The notes under the pieces: model-generated
Seen by the model: only the letters and a program-made list of their open reading frames with translations
Database searches by the model: none
What the model was told of the DNA's origin: nothing
Made by a program: the position numbers and the translations under genes
Part shown: positions 1 through 10,769 of the stretch, piece by piece
Numbering within the stretch: the stretch's first letter is position 1
How the letters are laid out: every line of letters begins with the position of its first letter
NCBI RefSeq assembly: GCF_026745355.1
Contig: NC_079209.1
Location: 9,907,555 to 9,971,554 of the forward strand
Direction of reading: 5' to 3'
DNA: 64,000 nt
Origin: Beta vulgaris subsp. vulgaris
Taxonomy: Eukaryota > Streptophyta > Magnoliopsida > Caryophyllales > Amaranthaceae

Positions 1-217
1 ATTTAATGAACGAACATATATCATAATGTACGTACTATAGGTGATATTATTAGATAATATATACTAATCTCTTTATATATGTGTAATTTTATTGCATAAC
101 AACAAATTGAGAAATTGGATGGTATAAGCCTATGTCTTTAATATATTTAAATTATGAATATATTTTTAAATAATATATCTAATAATCATTCCATATTTCT
201 ACATAAAAATAAAATGA
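1..217. other. AT-rich intergenic sequence, nothing assigned
   Basis: Very AT-rich. No coding potential, terminal repeats or RNA-gene motifs seen. Confidence 0.5.
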
Positions 218-473
218 TACTCCCTCTGTTTTTGTATCGTTCTCACTTGGAATCTTGACACTATTCATACTTAGAAATAATCTTCTCAATTTTTTTCAAT
301 TTATAAGAAAAGATATAGTCATGTGTGGTCTTGTTTGACTCGTTTCAATTAGCACATTATTGATATTCAATCGTTATAATTTTTACTAATATATAATGAA
401 AGATATTTAAGTTCAAAGATGTGCATTCGGAGATGCGCCCAAGAAAGTGAGAGATAAAAAAACAGAGGGAGTA
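218..473. mobile_element. Stowaway-type MITE
   Basis: Begins TACTCCCTCTGTTTTT and ends with the inverse, AAACAGAGGGAGTA. This gives about 16 bp of terminal inverted repeat including the TA target duplication. The CTCCCTCYGT end is the hallmark of Stowaway (Tc1/mariner-derived) MITEs. No coding capacity. Its subterminal sequence resembles the element at 4839-5084. Confidence 0.88.
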
Positions 474-1118
474 AGATGTATCATCCCAACTGACAAAAAC
501 GACTAATACGAACCTTTTAATAAATAAGATGAGAAATTATCCTAATCAACACATACGACAATTATAAAAGCCAAAAAATAAAAAGATGAGATTATCTCTT
601 ATTTTTCTTGGTATGTTTATGAATGGTTAATGTATGTTCTTTGAGATTGTAATTGAAATTGAAAGTTTAGGTATAAAGAAAATTTGTAAGTTATTACTTT
701 GTAATTGTTTGGAATTGCTTTAGTTATATCAGTTTATTTTTCAATCGAATATTTCTCATTCTAAGGATTTTTTTTAAAGGTTTTATATATAAATAAATTA
801 CGTCTTACTATAAGTTAGACAATATTAATTCTCCTTACTGCACAGAATTGTAGATCAAGAACGAATTGAATATTTTAAAAAATAAGCATTTTTGGATAAG
901 TGAAAGTTAGAAAAGCAATTTTATAGGAGGACACTATAACTCCCTATTTGCTTATATAATAGAGATATTAAAAGACGTATCTAAACAAAGAACGATGCTA
1001 CACGGTGCTCTCTCTTAGGATGTTTTACTCCATGTAATTTACCTACAATAAAAATATAAGAAATGCATTGAATAAGAAACATGAGTATTATCTTTATCGT
1101 AATTTCAAATTTATATAA
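474..1118. other. Intergenic sequence with a reversed Helitron 5' end near 965
   Basis: AT-rich and non-coding. At about 930-965 it reads GGAGGACACTATAACTCCC and then CTTATATAATAGAGA before a T. This is the reverse complement of the plant Helitron start (TCTCTATTATATAAG) and matches the ends at 8982, 38441 and 59565. I could not find the matching 3' hairpin/CTAG end upstream, so only one terminus is called. Confidence 0.4.
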
Positions 1119-1438
1119 TACTCCCTCCGTTTCCTAATGAAATTCCCTCTTTTCATTTAAGTGCGTTTCCAAAAGATCTTCCATCTTTTACTTTATTCCT
1201 TATTTGGATTTTTTTTCCCTTTTTACCCTCTCATGTCCCTATCATATGGTCCACCATTACATTATTAATTCAATTTTACTCCCTTTCTCTAACCTATTTT
1301 AATCCTTTTTTATTTGTTTATTTATTTTAACCCCTTTCTCTTTCCTACTTTACCCACCCCACACCCCCACACAAATGGATCTTCCTTGGTATTTGTAGGA
1401 ATAGTAACAAGGAAGATCTTTAGGAAACGGAGGGAGTA
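1119..1438. mobile_element. Stowaway-type MITE (320 bp)
   Basis: TACTCCCTCCGTTTCCTAA at the left is mirrored by TTTAGGAAACGGAGGGAGTA at the right. A subterminal GGAAGATC/GATCTTCC motif is also inverted. A close relative, including its internal pyrimidine-rich stretch, lies at 37957-38270. A truncated one is near 60691-60860. Confidence 0.9.
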
Positions 1439-1538
1439 AAGTCTTAACCACTAAATCAAGTAATATTTAATGTTATTATTTCAAAGTAAATTCCTTACTC
1501 GGAGCTTAATCCCTGCCTAAAAACTCATTTACCAGGAG

Positions 1539-2049
1539 TAGGGGTGATAATGGGCCTGACAAGCTCGCGAGCAGCTCGGGCTCGGCTCGGTCAAAGCTCG
1601 ACTGGTTGAAGCTCGACTCGACCTCGGGATCGGCTCGAGACTTAAATGAGCCGAGCCGAGCTAGGCAAAGTTCAGCTCGTAAAGCTCGTGAACAACTCGA
1701 TTATTATTTTATACTAAAAAAATATTTTATATTAATAATAAAATTATATTAAAAAATATTTTATATTAAAAAATTGTTTATATATTAAAAAATTATTTAT
1801 ATATATTAAGAATTATATTAAGTATTTATTTTAAGATATTAACTAAGGTATATAATAGAAAAAAGATAAAAAGAAAAGGTAAAGTCAATTAAAAAGAAAA
1901 AGAAAACAAATTCTAAACGAGCTCACGAACCGAGCTCGAGCCGCAAATTCTAATCACGAGCTCGAGCCAAGACGATCCTATGAACAGTTAAACGAGCTCG
2001 AGCCGAGCCCAATGTTGTTTGGGCTCGGCTCGCTTGATAAGCACCCCTA
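1539..2049. mobile_element. hAT-type non-autonomous element (511 bp) with 8-bp TSD
   Basis: Perfect 8-bp inverted ends (TAGGGGTG...CACCCCTA) lie inside a perfect 8-bp target duplication, ACCAGGAG, at 1531-1538 and 2050-2057. The interior is made of repeated GAGCTCGAGCCGAGC-like and GGGCTCGGCTCG motifs in both orientations around an AT-rich core, so the arms can fold back. Ends and core motifs resemble the older element at 25506-26599. Confidence 0.88.
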
Positions 2050-2233
2050 ACCAGGAGTATTACCTTTACGTATAATAGATGATGAATCGTAATAATGATG
2101 TAAAGGAAATAACTAGCCGAAGAATACTTTTATCTTTTTTTATATATATATTTATAAAAGGTAACATTTTTTTTAGGAACTATAAAGATAATACTTATTT
2201 TTTTGATGAGTAATTTTTTTTTAAAAAAAGGAT

Positions 2234-2745
2234 ATTCTATTTGGTACTACTGTAATTTGAGCGTTTTCATTTGGTACCCCTTTTTTTTTGGATTTTATAT
2301 GGTACCACAATAGTTTGAACTTATTCTTTAACGTAACATTATGTTAAACAAAAGTTTAGTTCGGGGGTTAAACAAAGTTAGGAGTTTGTCTAATTTCGCG
2401 TAATTAAGGTTTTGGGAGACATTTTAATCTTTAATGACCAAACTTAAGGTCCAATTTGGTTAAAAAAAGTAGGCATTTCTTGACAAGTAAAACAAAGTTC
2501 TAGTCATTTTTCTCCAATTTCGACTTTAATTTTTACCCATAAGAGCCAAAATGACTCCCAAATTTTAGCTGAACATTTCTCGATGCACAAGGCATGTAAA
2601 ACGAGGCAAACTACTAACCTATTTAACCCAAAACTAATGTTTTATTTAACATAATGTTATGCTAAAGAATAAGTCCAACCTATAGTGGTACCATATACAA
2701 TCCGGAAAACAATTTGTTACTAAATGGAAAAGCCCAAAATATAAT
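2234..2745. mobile_element. Long terminal-inverted-repeat (MULE-like/foldback) element
   Basis: About 110 bp at the left (ATTCTATTTGGTACTAC..., with ATATGGTACCAC and ACTTATTCTTTA further in) recurs inverted at the right (TAAAGAATAAGT, GTGGTACCATAT, ACTAAATGGAAAAG). The two arms are about 80% alike by eye. No transposase ORF. Long degenerate TIRs fit Mutator-like or foldback elements. No clean 9-bp TSD was resolved. Confidence 0.65.
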
Positions 2746-2747
2746 AC

Positions 2748-3615
2748 TACTTCCTCTGTTTCGTTTTAAATGCAGCAAATGAATATTTTATAACTCACAA
2801 ATAATTAGGGGCGAAGCTAGACTTAATGAGACCCCGTGCAATATTTGAAAATTGGGCCGTCGATCATAATTTTTCTTAGATATATAAAAAACAATTATTT
2901 TATTAACCCAAAATTGCAAAGTATAAAGCTTACCTTGCCGCTGGTACATTTACTAAAAAATTCAAGCCTCAAACATATCTTATATATCATCTTCTTCTCA
3001 ACAATTTCAAGTTGGACAATTTCTAACGGTTTAATCATCAATTCAGTGAAATAATTGAAGATTAATCCATTGAATTGAGAATTGAAGTTTATCCCTTCAA
3101 CTTCTCTTGAAAAGAGGCTATCTAATTTTGTAAAAATAAAAATCGTAATTTAGCAATAAATTGTGTAATATTGTTGAGATGAGAATTTAATGAAACTTTG
3201 AACTGCTTTGGATAATTGTGTAATTTGAATTGGGTTTTTGGATGAGAAAATTTTGGGAACTGGATGAACATCGTGAATGACTGAATGGGGAAGAAGCTTC
3301 GTACATATCGAAGTAAGGAGGAAAAATACCTCGGCTGTTGTGTGAATCAAAAGAATGAAAATAATAAATTGCTCCCTTAAAAAATAGGTTAATGAGATTA
3401 GAACCTATGATTTAATGCTATGATGACCTTTCATTACCACTAATCCATTTTAATCTACTTTGTATAATAAATCAACAATATAATAAAAAAAAACTATTTG
3501 ACGCCTTTTTATTTGGAGGCCCCGTGCGGTCACCGGTCACCCACCCCGCACGCCCTTAGAACCGCCCTTGCAAATAATATCCCTTTGTTACATTTAAAAT
3601 GAAACAGAAGAAGTA
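2748..3615. mobile_element. Stowaway-type MITE split by a hAT element
   Basis: Left end TACTTCCTCTGTTTCGTTTT and right end AAAATGAAACAGAAGAAGTA are inverted copies with TA termini. Removing the hAT at 2806-3570 and one TSD copy leaves a MITE of about 95 bp. The MITE was present before the hAT arrived. Confidence 0.8.
2806..3570. mobile_element. hAT-type non-autonomous element (765 bp) inside a MITE
   Basis: Flanked by a perfect 8-bp duplication, CAAATAAT (2798-2805 and 3571-3578). Ends are TAGGGGCGAAGC and ACCGCCCTTG, matching over about 8 bp. The GGCCCCGTGC-type subterminal motif recurs in the elements at 20720, 25143 and 25615. No transposase. Small ORFs inside are not convincing. Confidence 0.88.
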
Positions 3616-4020
3616 TCAAACAAATTGTTAGCATTTAAAAAAGTAGTATTTTGTAGAGATGGATAATAAAACATGGCGTTTACTTTGACTATAGGTTTCT
3701 AGAGTTTTTCATAAATTAATACTCCTTTAGTCCTTGCTTAAGGCGCTTTTACCCGCCTTGGGTACGTCGGCGAGGATTGAGATTGGTTTAAACAACAATA
3801 ACAACACAAGTATTACAAAAGGTTTTGTCGGTTTGACATCATAAAGACTTGAAAGAAACATAATCATAAAACAATAAAGAAATTTTTTAATAACAAACAA
3901 TTGGTAGGAGAGTACGACGACTTTGTCTTTCCTTCTAGATGAACTTACCAAAAGATCGAGGACTACAAGAGAAGTTACATTTGTTAACTTACTATTTTGA
4001 TTATTAATCCACTAATCAGA
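3616..4020. other. Intergenic, unassigned
   Basis: Moderately AT-rich sequence without recognisable coding, repeat ends or RNA-gene motifs. A 74-codon reverse-strand open frame near 3727-3951 has no recognisable feature and is treated as chance. Confidence 0.4.
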
Positions 4021-4039
4021 CTTGTGTGGACGGTGGACC

Positions 4040-4400
4040 CAATTTACGTTTAACATTAGTATGCATCAGGTTAAAAACACGTATTATTTAGAACAATCAA
4101 CTATATTATTTAGAAACTCATTTCATCATGCAGATATTCGCTATAACTCACACACTATATCATTTAGAAACATACTATATCAAGCAGAAAATACATCATT
4201 TCTAAACAATCAACTATATAAAACCCACTATATCATGCATGAAGAAACTCACTATATCATTCAGAAACATATTATATCACGTAGAAACTACATTACTTGT
4301 GAACAATCCACTATATCATTCAGAGTTCAGATACTCACTATATCATGCAGAAACTCGCTATATCATTCAGATACTCAGAATATCATGCAGAAACTACAAC
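4040..4400. repeat. Degenerate minisatellite, CACTATATCATGCAGAAAC-like units
   Basis: At least ten variants of CACTATATCAT(G/T)CAGAAAC follow each other at 20-35 bp spacing. The long open frame across it (4022-4528) is a by-product of the repeat and is not called as a gene. Weak GTGGAC/GTCCA and GTGCACA motifs on either side (4027, 4635) may mark a host element, unresolved. Confidence 0.75.
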
Positions 4401-4663
4401 TTTATACTATATATGTTAAAGCACGTGTCATGATATATACTACACAACCTACATCTTCCTGTATGTTAAAGCATAATATCAAATGCTATGTTATATTGCA
4501 TATGATTTCATTATATGTTTTCCGTTAATATGATCCACTATATTGTATATAGGTTCACTATGTATTTTTATAAAACTCACTATATGAAGTTAATATCAAT
4601 TATCAACCCAGTGCACACTAAGTTACTGTGCACAAAGTCCATTTAAGTTTTTTATTATTAATA

Positions 4664-4758
4664 TGATTCCTCTATTCTAAAATAAGTGAAACACTTCTTT
4701 CAAAAAGTTTTCACATAAACGAAATAAGTGTTTCACTTATTTTATAATGGATGAAGTA
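4664..4758. mobile_element. Short Stowaway-like MITE (95 bp)
   Basis: TTCTAAAATAAGTGAAACAC is mirrored by GTGTTTCACTTATTTTATAA, with outer ends CCTCTA and GGATGAAGTA. Nearly the whole element is a hairpin. Confidence 0.75.
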
Positions 4759-4838
4759 TTAATTATGTATTAATAAAAGCTATAAAAGAGTTAAAATTCT
4801 AGATTTAGGTATAGAAGATGAATCCAAGATCTTATATG

Positions 4839-5084
4839 TACTCCCTTAGTATTTTTTTTATCTTTTCCATTTTAACTGTGTGTGTTTGTCAATACACTTA
4901 TTGGACCTTAAATATCTTTCATATAATGATTAAATATTAATACAGTAGTCGTTGAGACAAATCAAACAAGACCATATGTGACTATATTTTTCCTTATATA
5001 CTGACAAAAATTTAAAAGATCATATCTTATTGTGAATTGTGTCAAGATTTTAAGTGAGAGAGATAAAAGAATACATAGAGAATA
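4839..5084. mobile_element. Stowaway-type MITE
   Basis: Left TACTCCCTTAGTAT, right ATACATAGAGAATA. Inner GTGTCAAGATTTTAAGTGAG matches, inverted, the interior of the element at 218-473, so both are one subfamily. Ends have drifted. Confidence 0.75.
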
Positions 5085-5124
5085 CTTTACTAATCTATGT
5101 TAATAGTGCAAAAGTCAAGCTTTC

Positions 5125-5723
5125 TTTTCGACAGAAATAGGGTTTTATTGATAATAAAAAGCCAAACGGTACTTAAAATAATTTTTAAGAAATCTAAAAT
5201 TCCAACCCAAATACATAACAATTAGAACTAATTACATCGTAGATTTCATCAACAATAGCCTTAATAAAAAACTTCATATGAAGCAATACAATATATGAAT
5301 TAGCACTAATTCGGCTTAAGATCCACTGATGTGTAGTCGATCGATTGGGTGAAAATACATATGTAGTCCTCTAGATAGTTACAATGATTATGAAACCTAA
5401 GATCTTCATTCCTCGCCAAACGAACAACCAAGGAGATTAATCTTTCAAGCAAACCGCAATTATTAAATTCCAATGTTCCATAAGGGAAGTTAAGGAAGTC
5501 ATATTCCAAACTCTCACTAAAGAAGAGAACAAACCTAAAAATTGGAAAGAATAGTCTCATAAAGAAAGAAGAAGGATGATTATTAAAAACTAATGAATAA
5601 AAGAAAGATTCGGGGCTTACCACCATCAAATAGATGATGATGGAAATCGCTTGTGACTGGAAAAGAAGTTAGAGTTTTTAGGTTTTTTTAGAGAGGGAGA
5701 GGGAGGGGCTGAGATTTACCTTC
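5125..5723 (-). mobile_element. Retroposed 599-bp sequence of unknown origin with 16-bp TSD
   Basis: The insert is bounded by a perfect 16-bp direct repeat, GCAAAAGTCAAGCTTT (5109-5124 and 5724-5739), the kind of duplication L1 machinery leaves. Read on the minus strand it starts with a pyrimidine-rich leader (CCCCTCCCTCTCCCTCTC). It then has an ATG at 5626 opening a 106-codon frame, and ends in an A-rich tail after a TTATCAATAAAACCC polyadenylation-like stretch. No inverted terminal repeats, so a DNA transposon is unlikely. It could be a short non-autonomous LINE or a processed transcript. Confidence 0.7.
5306..5626 (-). CDS. Hypothetical 106-aa protein in the retroposed insert
   Basis: Open frame read from ATG 5626. 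It lies about 98 bases after the presumed 5' end of the retroposed sequence, after a CT-rich leader as in a real mRNA. The N-terminal half is rich in Phe and Ser (SFFYSLVF, SSFFMRLFF) and could be one weak hydrophobic segment. The C-terminal half is more polar (ARNEDLRFHNHCNYLEDY). I recognise no domain. The frame is the only one with mRNA-like placement in the insert, but it may simply be a surviving piece of a longer source gene or a LINE leader ORF. A functional protein is doubtful. Confidence 0.3.
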   Translation of the reverse strand: MVVSPESFFYSLVFNNHPSSFFMRLFFPIFRFVLFFSESLEYDFLNFPYGTLEFNNCGLLERLISLVVRLARNEDLRFHNHCNYLEDYICIFTQSIDYTSVDLKPN

Positions 5724-6059
5724 GCAAAAGTCAAGCTTTTGTAACTAACTAGTGAGTATCTCGGGTAATGCCTCGAGTTATTAATTTTTGTATTATTTTG
5801 TCTAGTGAGGAAAAATTGACGTTATAACATGATAAATAATTGCATAGTATGTCGAAAAATAACTCTTAAAAGTTTGCACATGAAAGCCAAAGCTTAAATT
5901 TCTACAAAAATTGGCCGAACTAAGAATTTATGTCTATAATAGTCTCTTGTTATTCCCATTAAAGTGTTAGGAATTTAACTACTTGTATAAGTATTTTAAT
6001 AAGATATAATCATAAGATATTATTATATTTTATTTTGAAATAAGTAAACAATGATGTAA

Positions 6060-6150
6060 TGTTGGATTCATGGTTAAACTCTCACTTTTCATATTAAAGG
6101 TCATGAGTTCGAGTCCTTGTAACTACACAATGTTACTTTTTAAGTTGAGA
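6060..6150 (+). mobile_element. tRNA-derived SINE remnant
   Basis: An A-box-like TGGATTCATGG (6063-6073) and a B box GAGTTCGAGTCC (6105-6116) are spaced about 32 bp apart, as in tRNA-related SINEs. Boundaries, poly(A) and TSD not resolved. It could also be a decayed tRNA gene, but no acceptor stem pairs. Confidence 0.45.
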
Positions 6151-8381
6151 GGTTTGACATTGAAATAGAGCATTTGAATTAGCACCTTAGAACAGTGGCG
6201 GACGCATCTAGGAAAAAGGGTACAGTTGTATCCCCCTTTTCAATTAAAAAAACAGCTTTAATAGAAAAAGGAAACTCAACATCAAAGGAGAGTGAAGCAT
6301 GCACAACATAGATAAAGCACTGGGTCTTTTTGTAACTCCCCGACCTCTAATCCTCGTTGTTAAGTTAATTAATCGATTATTAGCAGCGGAACCTAGATAG
6401 TCGGCGCGTTACCGCCGTACTTTACATAAGGAAAATACAAGGCAACATAAAATCATAAACTTAAACATTTTATAACATAAAGCATAATATAGATCCAACA
6501 TTAGTCTTGATTACTAGAAACTTAGTTACTAATCAGAGTTTTGACATAAACTTAAATTAAAACCATGAGAGTCTAGATAATCTAGATATTATTTAAATCC
6601 TCACTGCTACACCATCCCGTTATCACCATCGGTACCTAAAACATAAAACAAAACGTCGTGAGCCGAGGCTCAGTATCATACTAGCTACTCTAACATCGTA
6701 AATTCATTTCACATCACTTTAGTTAAAAACAGGGAGAATAGAATAAGTAAAACATTTCACAAACATATCATATCATGTTACATTATCTTCTTTATCATGT
6801 TCATCATCATATATATTTTACTTTGGTAACTTGGCTAGTACAACGGAAGGGACGTCTCCCCAGAACATAACATCATAAACGGAAGGCAACCACTCGAGGA
6901 CAAAAACCCTCACTAGACGGAAGGTGGCGTTATTTGCCCAGAATGCGCGGTGCCACCCGAGGACAATAGCCCTCACTAAACGGAAGGTGGTTAACCGGCC
7001 GGAAGGTACGTGTACGACCCGGGATAACAGAATACTTTCCAAGAACCGTCTTTCACTTGAATTTATCATGTTTCATTTCTTTTAAGCATATCATCATCGT
7101 GAATAATTATATTCTTTCATTTCATATCATAACATCATCATCATCATTTCATAGCATCATATCATCATAACCATCATAAAATATTCCATTTCGATCCCGC
7201 AATCCATACATAAAACATAATATTAATCATGATCATAAAACATACTTTGAAGGGGAATGCGGGTGTTAGCAGTAGACGTTACCTGAATTCCTGCTTAATA
7301 ACCTTGATAGCCGGGGGAGACTTGTAATATCCTTTATCTCCTTTAATCTAATCAAGAATAGTTTTATTAATGAATGTTTCGTTATTTAGATTTTAAGTGT
7401 AAATATTAGTTTAGCGTTTATTAAGGTCATAGCGGTTATTATAACGTCGTAAAGGTTTCTTTAAAGGTCATTATTTCTTAATCGTTAATAACGTTTTAAT
7501 TAAGACGACTCTTTAACAACTAATTGATGAAATAACTCATTTGGCTATATTTTTAGAAATTATCGAAACATTAAAGTTATATTACTACATATTATATAAC
7601 CTTTCAAAAACATTTCATTATTCTAGTTCATAGTTAATAACAAATTAGTCGTCCATTAATAAATTAATTAAGTTTAAAGTTATAATAGATCCATTAACAT
7701 TATTTTAATATTATTTAGTCATTTAAAACTAACAAGTCAAGTAACTAATTATTATAAGTGAACTTAAGGATTAGTGAAGCACTCATAACTATAATAACTC
7801 AATTATAACAACAAGCTTAATGAATTATTTTTAATTAGTTTTAAACAACTCAACTAGTTTAGAAATCATGAATGAGTTTGTTTTGTAAAAGTCCGCCTAC
7901 TTTTAAATTAAGATTAGGCAATGATAAGCCCAATATTAAAAAGATAATTAGCCCAATAATGACTAGGTTAATTTCTTTTGATGACTAGTTTAATTCATTT
8001 AGTGACTAGGTTTACTTTTATATTAAAATTAGACCGTCTTTTTTAATAATTTTTGATCATGAATTATAACCCAATAATAGATTTTAGTAAATAAGTTAGG
8101 TGGTTTAGTAAAACTAACTAAATCAGTCCACTAAAGCTCAATATACTAAAGTAATAACAAGATTAACTTAAATGATTTAACTAAGTAAATTCATATTATA
8201 AGCCCAACATTATACTTAACTTAATAATTAAACTAACATAACTTAATAAAATACTAAGTCAGCTTTAGTTTAACTCAATTAGCCCATTTAATACTAAGTA
8301 GCTTAGCTAATACTATAACAAGTCAGATTTGAGCCCAATTTATGTACATACAACACTTGAATTGAGTTGGTTTAACTAATA

Positions 8382-8982
8382 CTAGAATTTTTTTGCACGC
8401 AATGCGTGCTTGAATTTTTTTCGAAACAAAAACTCGATTTTCTTCGGCATAAGAGTCAAAATTTGAACATTAGACATACAAAGTATAATTGTTTTTATTA
8501 GTTGCAAAATTTGATTGGTTTAGTTTCTGTCACTTAAGTCTCTCACCATTTTTTGTTTTTTTTTTTTTTTTTTACTTTTCAAAGTTAAATTCTATGAACA
8601 AAATAGAAATTTTATTGAATTTATTTATGATTTCTAATATTATAATTTTTTAGTTGATTTTTGAATTAAGTACAATACTTCATAAATTGTAAAGAAAGTG
8701 GACACTTTGATTTCAAGTCAATTTTTCATAGGTTGTAGTTTGTAAGTGTCTTTTTAAGTTTTTATAAAGTTTTCTCATTTTAGTGATTTGCATAACGTAA
8801 ATTATGCAATTTTATGATTTTAGTTGACTTGTGAGTGATTGTTATAATTATATTTTTTGTATTTTTGTTTGAAGTCTCCTTTGATTTGTAAGTGAAATTA
8901 TAATTTAGAATGGGAAGGGGGGGCAAAATAGGCATTTCAAAAGAGGACACCATTGCTCCCCCCTTCCCTTATATAATAGAGA
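8382..8982 (-). mobile_element. Non-autonomous Helitron (601 bp)
   Basis: On the minus strand it begins TCTCTATTATATAAGGGAAG. It ends with a perfect 6-bp-stem hairpin (GCACGC-ATT-GCGTGC, plus-strand 8395-8409) about 10 bp before a terminal CTAG. It sits exactly between A and T. The other LTR has the unoccupied site AACTAATATAAATCAG at about 16276-16291, which proves the boundaries. No target duplication and no coding capacity, as expected for Helitrons. Confidence 0.95.
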
Positions 8983-9642
8983 TAAATCAGTCCATAAATA
9001 TAACTTAGTAAGTCCATGAACAAGTTCAAACTACATGTAATCCCAACAACGAGGATTCAGTTTTAAGTTACTTAGTTTAGGTTCTAATTGAACTATTCTT
9101 GGCCCAAAACTAATATAACTAACAAAAGGAATTTAGACTTGGGCTTGGTTTTAAGAAATCAGAAATTAAAAGGAGAGGAGCATCACCTCTGCTACTAGGA
9201 GCAGGGAGACCACGAGTGGGGCGAGGGAGTTGCGAGCTCCGGCAAACGGCGGCAGTGCGACGACGAGGCGGTGGCGCTGTGCGCGTGCTGCTGGCGCGAC
9301 GAAGGAGAGCGACGAGAGAGAACGCGAGGAGGAGAGAGAGTGCGCGAGGAGGAGAGAGAGCGAACGTGAGGGTGCTGGCGCGGATCTCCGGCGGCGGACT
9401 GATGACCGGCGAGTGACGAGGTGGGGGCGGGACTGTGCGCGACGCAGGTGGCGCGCGCGGTGGCTGACGGTGGTCGGTTGTGGGGGCGAAACAGAAGAGA
9501 GAGAGAAAAGAAATTTGGGGTTTTTTTTATTGGGTTTCTTTTAGTTACAATTTTTCTGGCGATTATTGACTGAATTTCTGATTAGAGGGAGAAGAGATGA
9601 TGAAGGTTGTTGTTGGTGTGTTCTTGGTATTGAATCCATGAC

Positions 9643-9650
9643 TATTTATA
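9643..9650 (-). promoter_or_regulatory. LTR TATA box (3' LTR copy)
   Basis: TATAAATA on the minus strand within CCCTATAAATAGTC, conserved in the other LTR at 16955-16962. It lies about 540 bp from the outer (U3) end, so transcription would start near 9615. This copy would fire outward into flanking DNA. Confidence 0.6.
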
Positions 9651-10189
9651 GGGAAATTTGGAGTTAAAATCAGTGGTTGGGAGGAAGATGGTGAAGTAAA
9701 TAATCTGATTTTGTTAACTTGAAGAAGCAATGGTGATGGGTTGGTGATAGATCTTGACTGAAGAAGAAGAAGAGAGTTGTGATTGCATGGGTGCCAAATG
9801 GCCATGAAAGGGTGAGGAAGAAGGCAAATTAATGGGGAAATTGACCATGGCTTCCTCTTTTTCTTTTTCCCTTTTTGTTTCCCAACCAAAAATCAGAAAA
9901 TTTTCCATACTAACACTCTTAAACGTGACTTAATGAAATCTTGGGTGAAATGTTGACATTTTGTACTTTAAGTGAATTATCCACTATATTAGCCTTCTTG
10001 TTTAACTCATGAAATCGTATATTATAAATTATCGTCATAATTTAAGTTGGTAAATTTTTATGTTAAAATTCTATAATCATTTTATTATACGTTGCTTAAT
10101 TAGTGGAACGAATAAAATAAAATATATTCTAACTACATTATTATGTTAATTATTCACTTAAATATGTTTAAAATTTTTAGGATATTACA

Positions 10190-10202
10190 TCCTTACCCCC
10201 TT
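10190..10202 (-). other. Polypurine tract of the gypsy element
   Basis: On the minus strand AAGGGGGTAAGGA directly abuts the TGTAATATCC start of the 3' LTR. It is preceded by the TTTCGAGGACGAAA motif common just before the 3' LTR of gypsy elements. It primes plus-strand DNA synthesis. Confidence 0.88.
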
Positions 10203-10323
10203 AGAAAAAGTTTCGTCCTCGAAACTTACATAGCATTGTCAAAAGGATAAAATCATGCATTCATAAACTTGAACATTCAAACATAAGATTTCAGAAGCAT
10301 ATAATTAAACACATCAAAGTCAT

Positions 10324-10752
10324 CTATTCAAACAAGTGAGGGTATTTTGTTTTCATCTGATCCTCTACTTCCCAAGTGGCTTCGGATGACGTGTGATTAG
10401 CCCATAGAATCTTAATCATAGGAATTACTTTGCTTCTAAGTCGCTTTTCCCTACGATCAAGAATTTCAATCGGTTTCTCTTCATAAGTCAAATCCTTCCT
10501 TAGCTGCAACGGCTCGTGTCTGATCACATGGCTAGGGTCTGGTATATACTTTCGCAACATCGACACGTGGAATACATTATGAACTTTATCCAAATCTGTC
10601 GGCAACACCAAGCGATAAGCTACTTCGTTGACTCGATCCAAAATCTCATATGGACCAATGTACCTCGGACTTAGCTTACCAGTTTGACCAAATCTCATAA
10701 TACCCTTAGTAGGCGAAATTTTCAAGAAAACATGATCACCTACTTCGAACAC
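10324..10752 (-). pseudogene. Integrase C-terminal and chromodomain-like region of gypsy pol
   Basis: Starts mid-protein with [13 protein letters not shown] and runs through KLSPRYIGPYEI and VFHVSMLRKY. These are the conserved integrase C-terminal/GPY-F-like block of chromoviruses. It ends with a chromodomain-like tail (PIEILDRREKRLRSK, WEVEDQMKTKYPHLF). In intact elements the tail guides integration, probably through heterochromatin marks. It has no start codon of its own: the upstream integrase zinc finger and DDE core have been deleted. The join to the RNase H segment near 10745 is out of frame. Confidence 0.9.
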
Positions 10753-10769
10753 ATGTGCTCTTTTTCAAT

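Larger units (their letters stand above)
6331..10189 (-). repeat. 3' LTR of the gypsy element (3859 bp, with Helitron insertion)
   Basis: Starts TGTAACTCCCCGACC and ends AGGATATTACA on the plus strand. It aligns throughout with 14235-17501 except for the 601-bp Helitron and small indels, including a 16-bp one in the GC-rich part near 9240. An 83-codon minus-strand frame at 6818-7069 is conserved in the other LTR (14721-14972). It consists of repeated GGAAGGTGG/CGAGGACAAT motifs and is probably not a gene. Confidence 0.95.

Noticed and set aside
6818..7069. 83-aa frame conserved in both LTRs (also 14721-14972)
   Set aside because: LTR copies are 99% identical, so conservation is no evidence. 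The frame covers short GGAAGGTGG/CGAGGACAAT repeats and starts far from any leader.
9216..9544. Arg-rich open frames in the GC-rich part of the LTRs
   Set aside because: Frames overlap on both strands, change with small indels between the two LTR copies, and follow GC and GAGAGA composition. No protein-like conservation.
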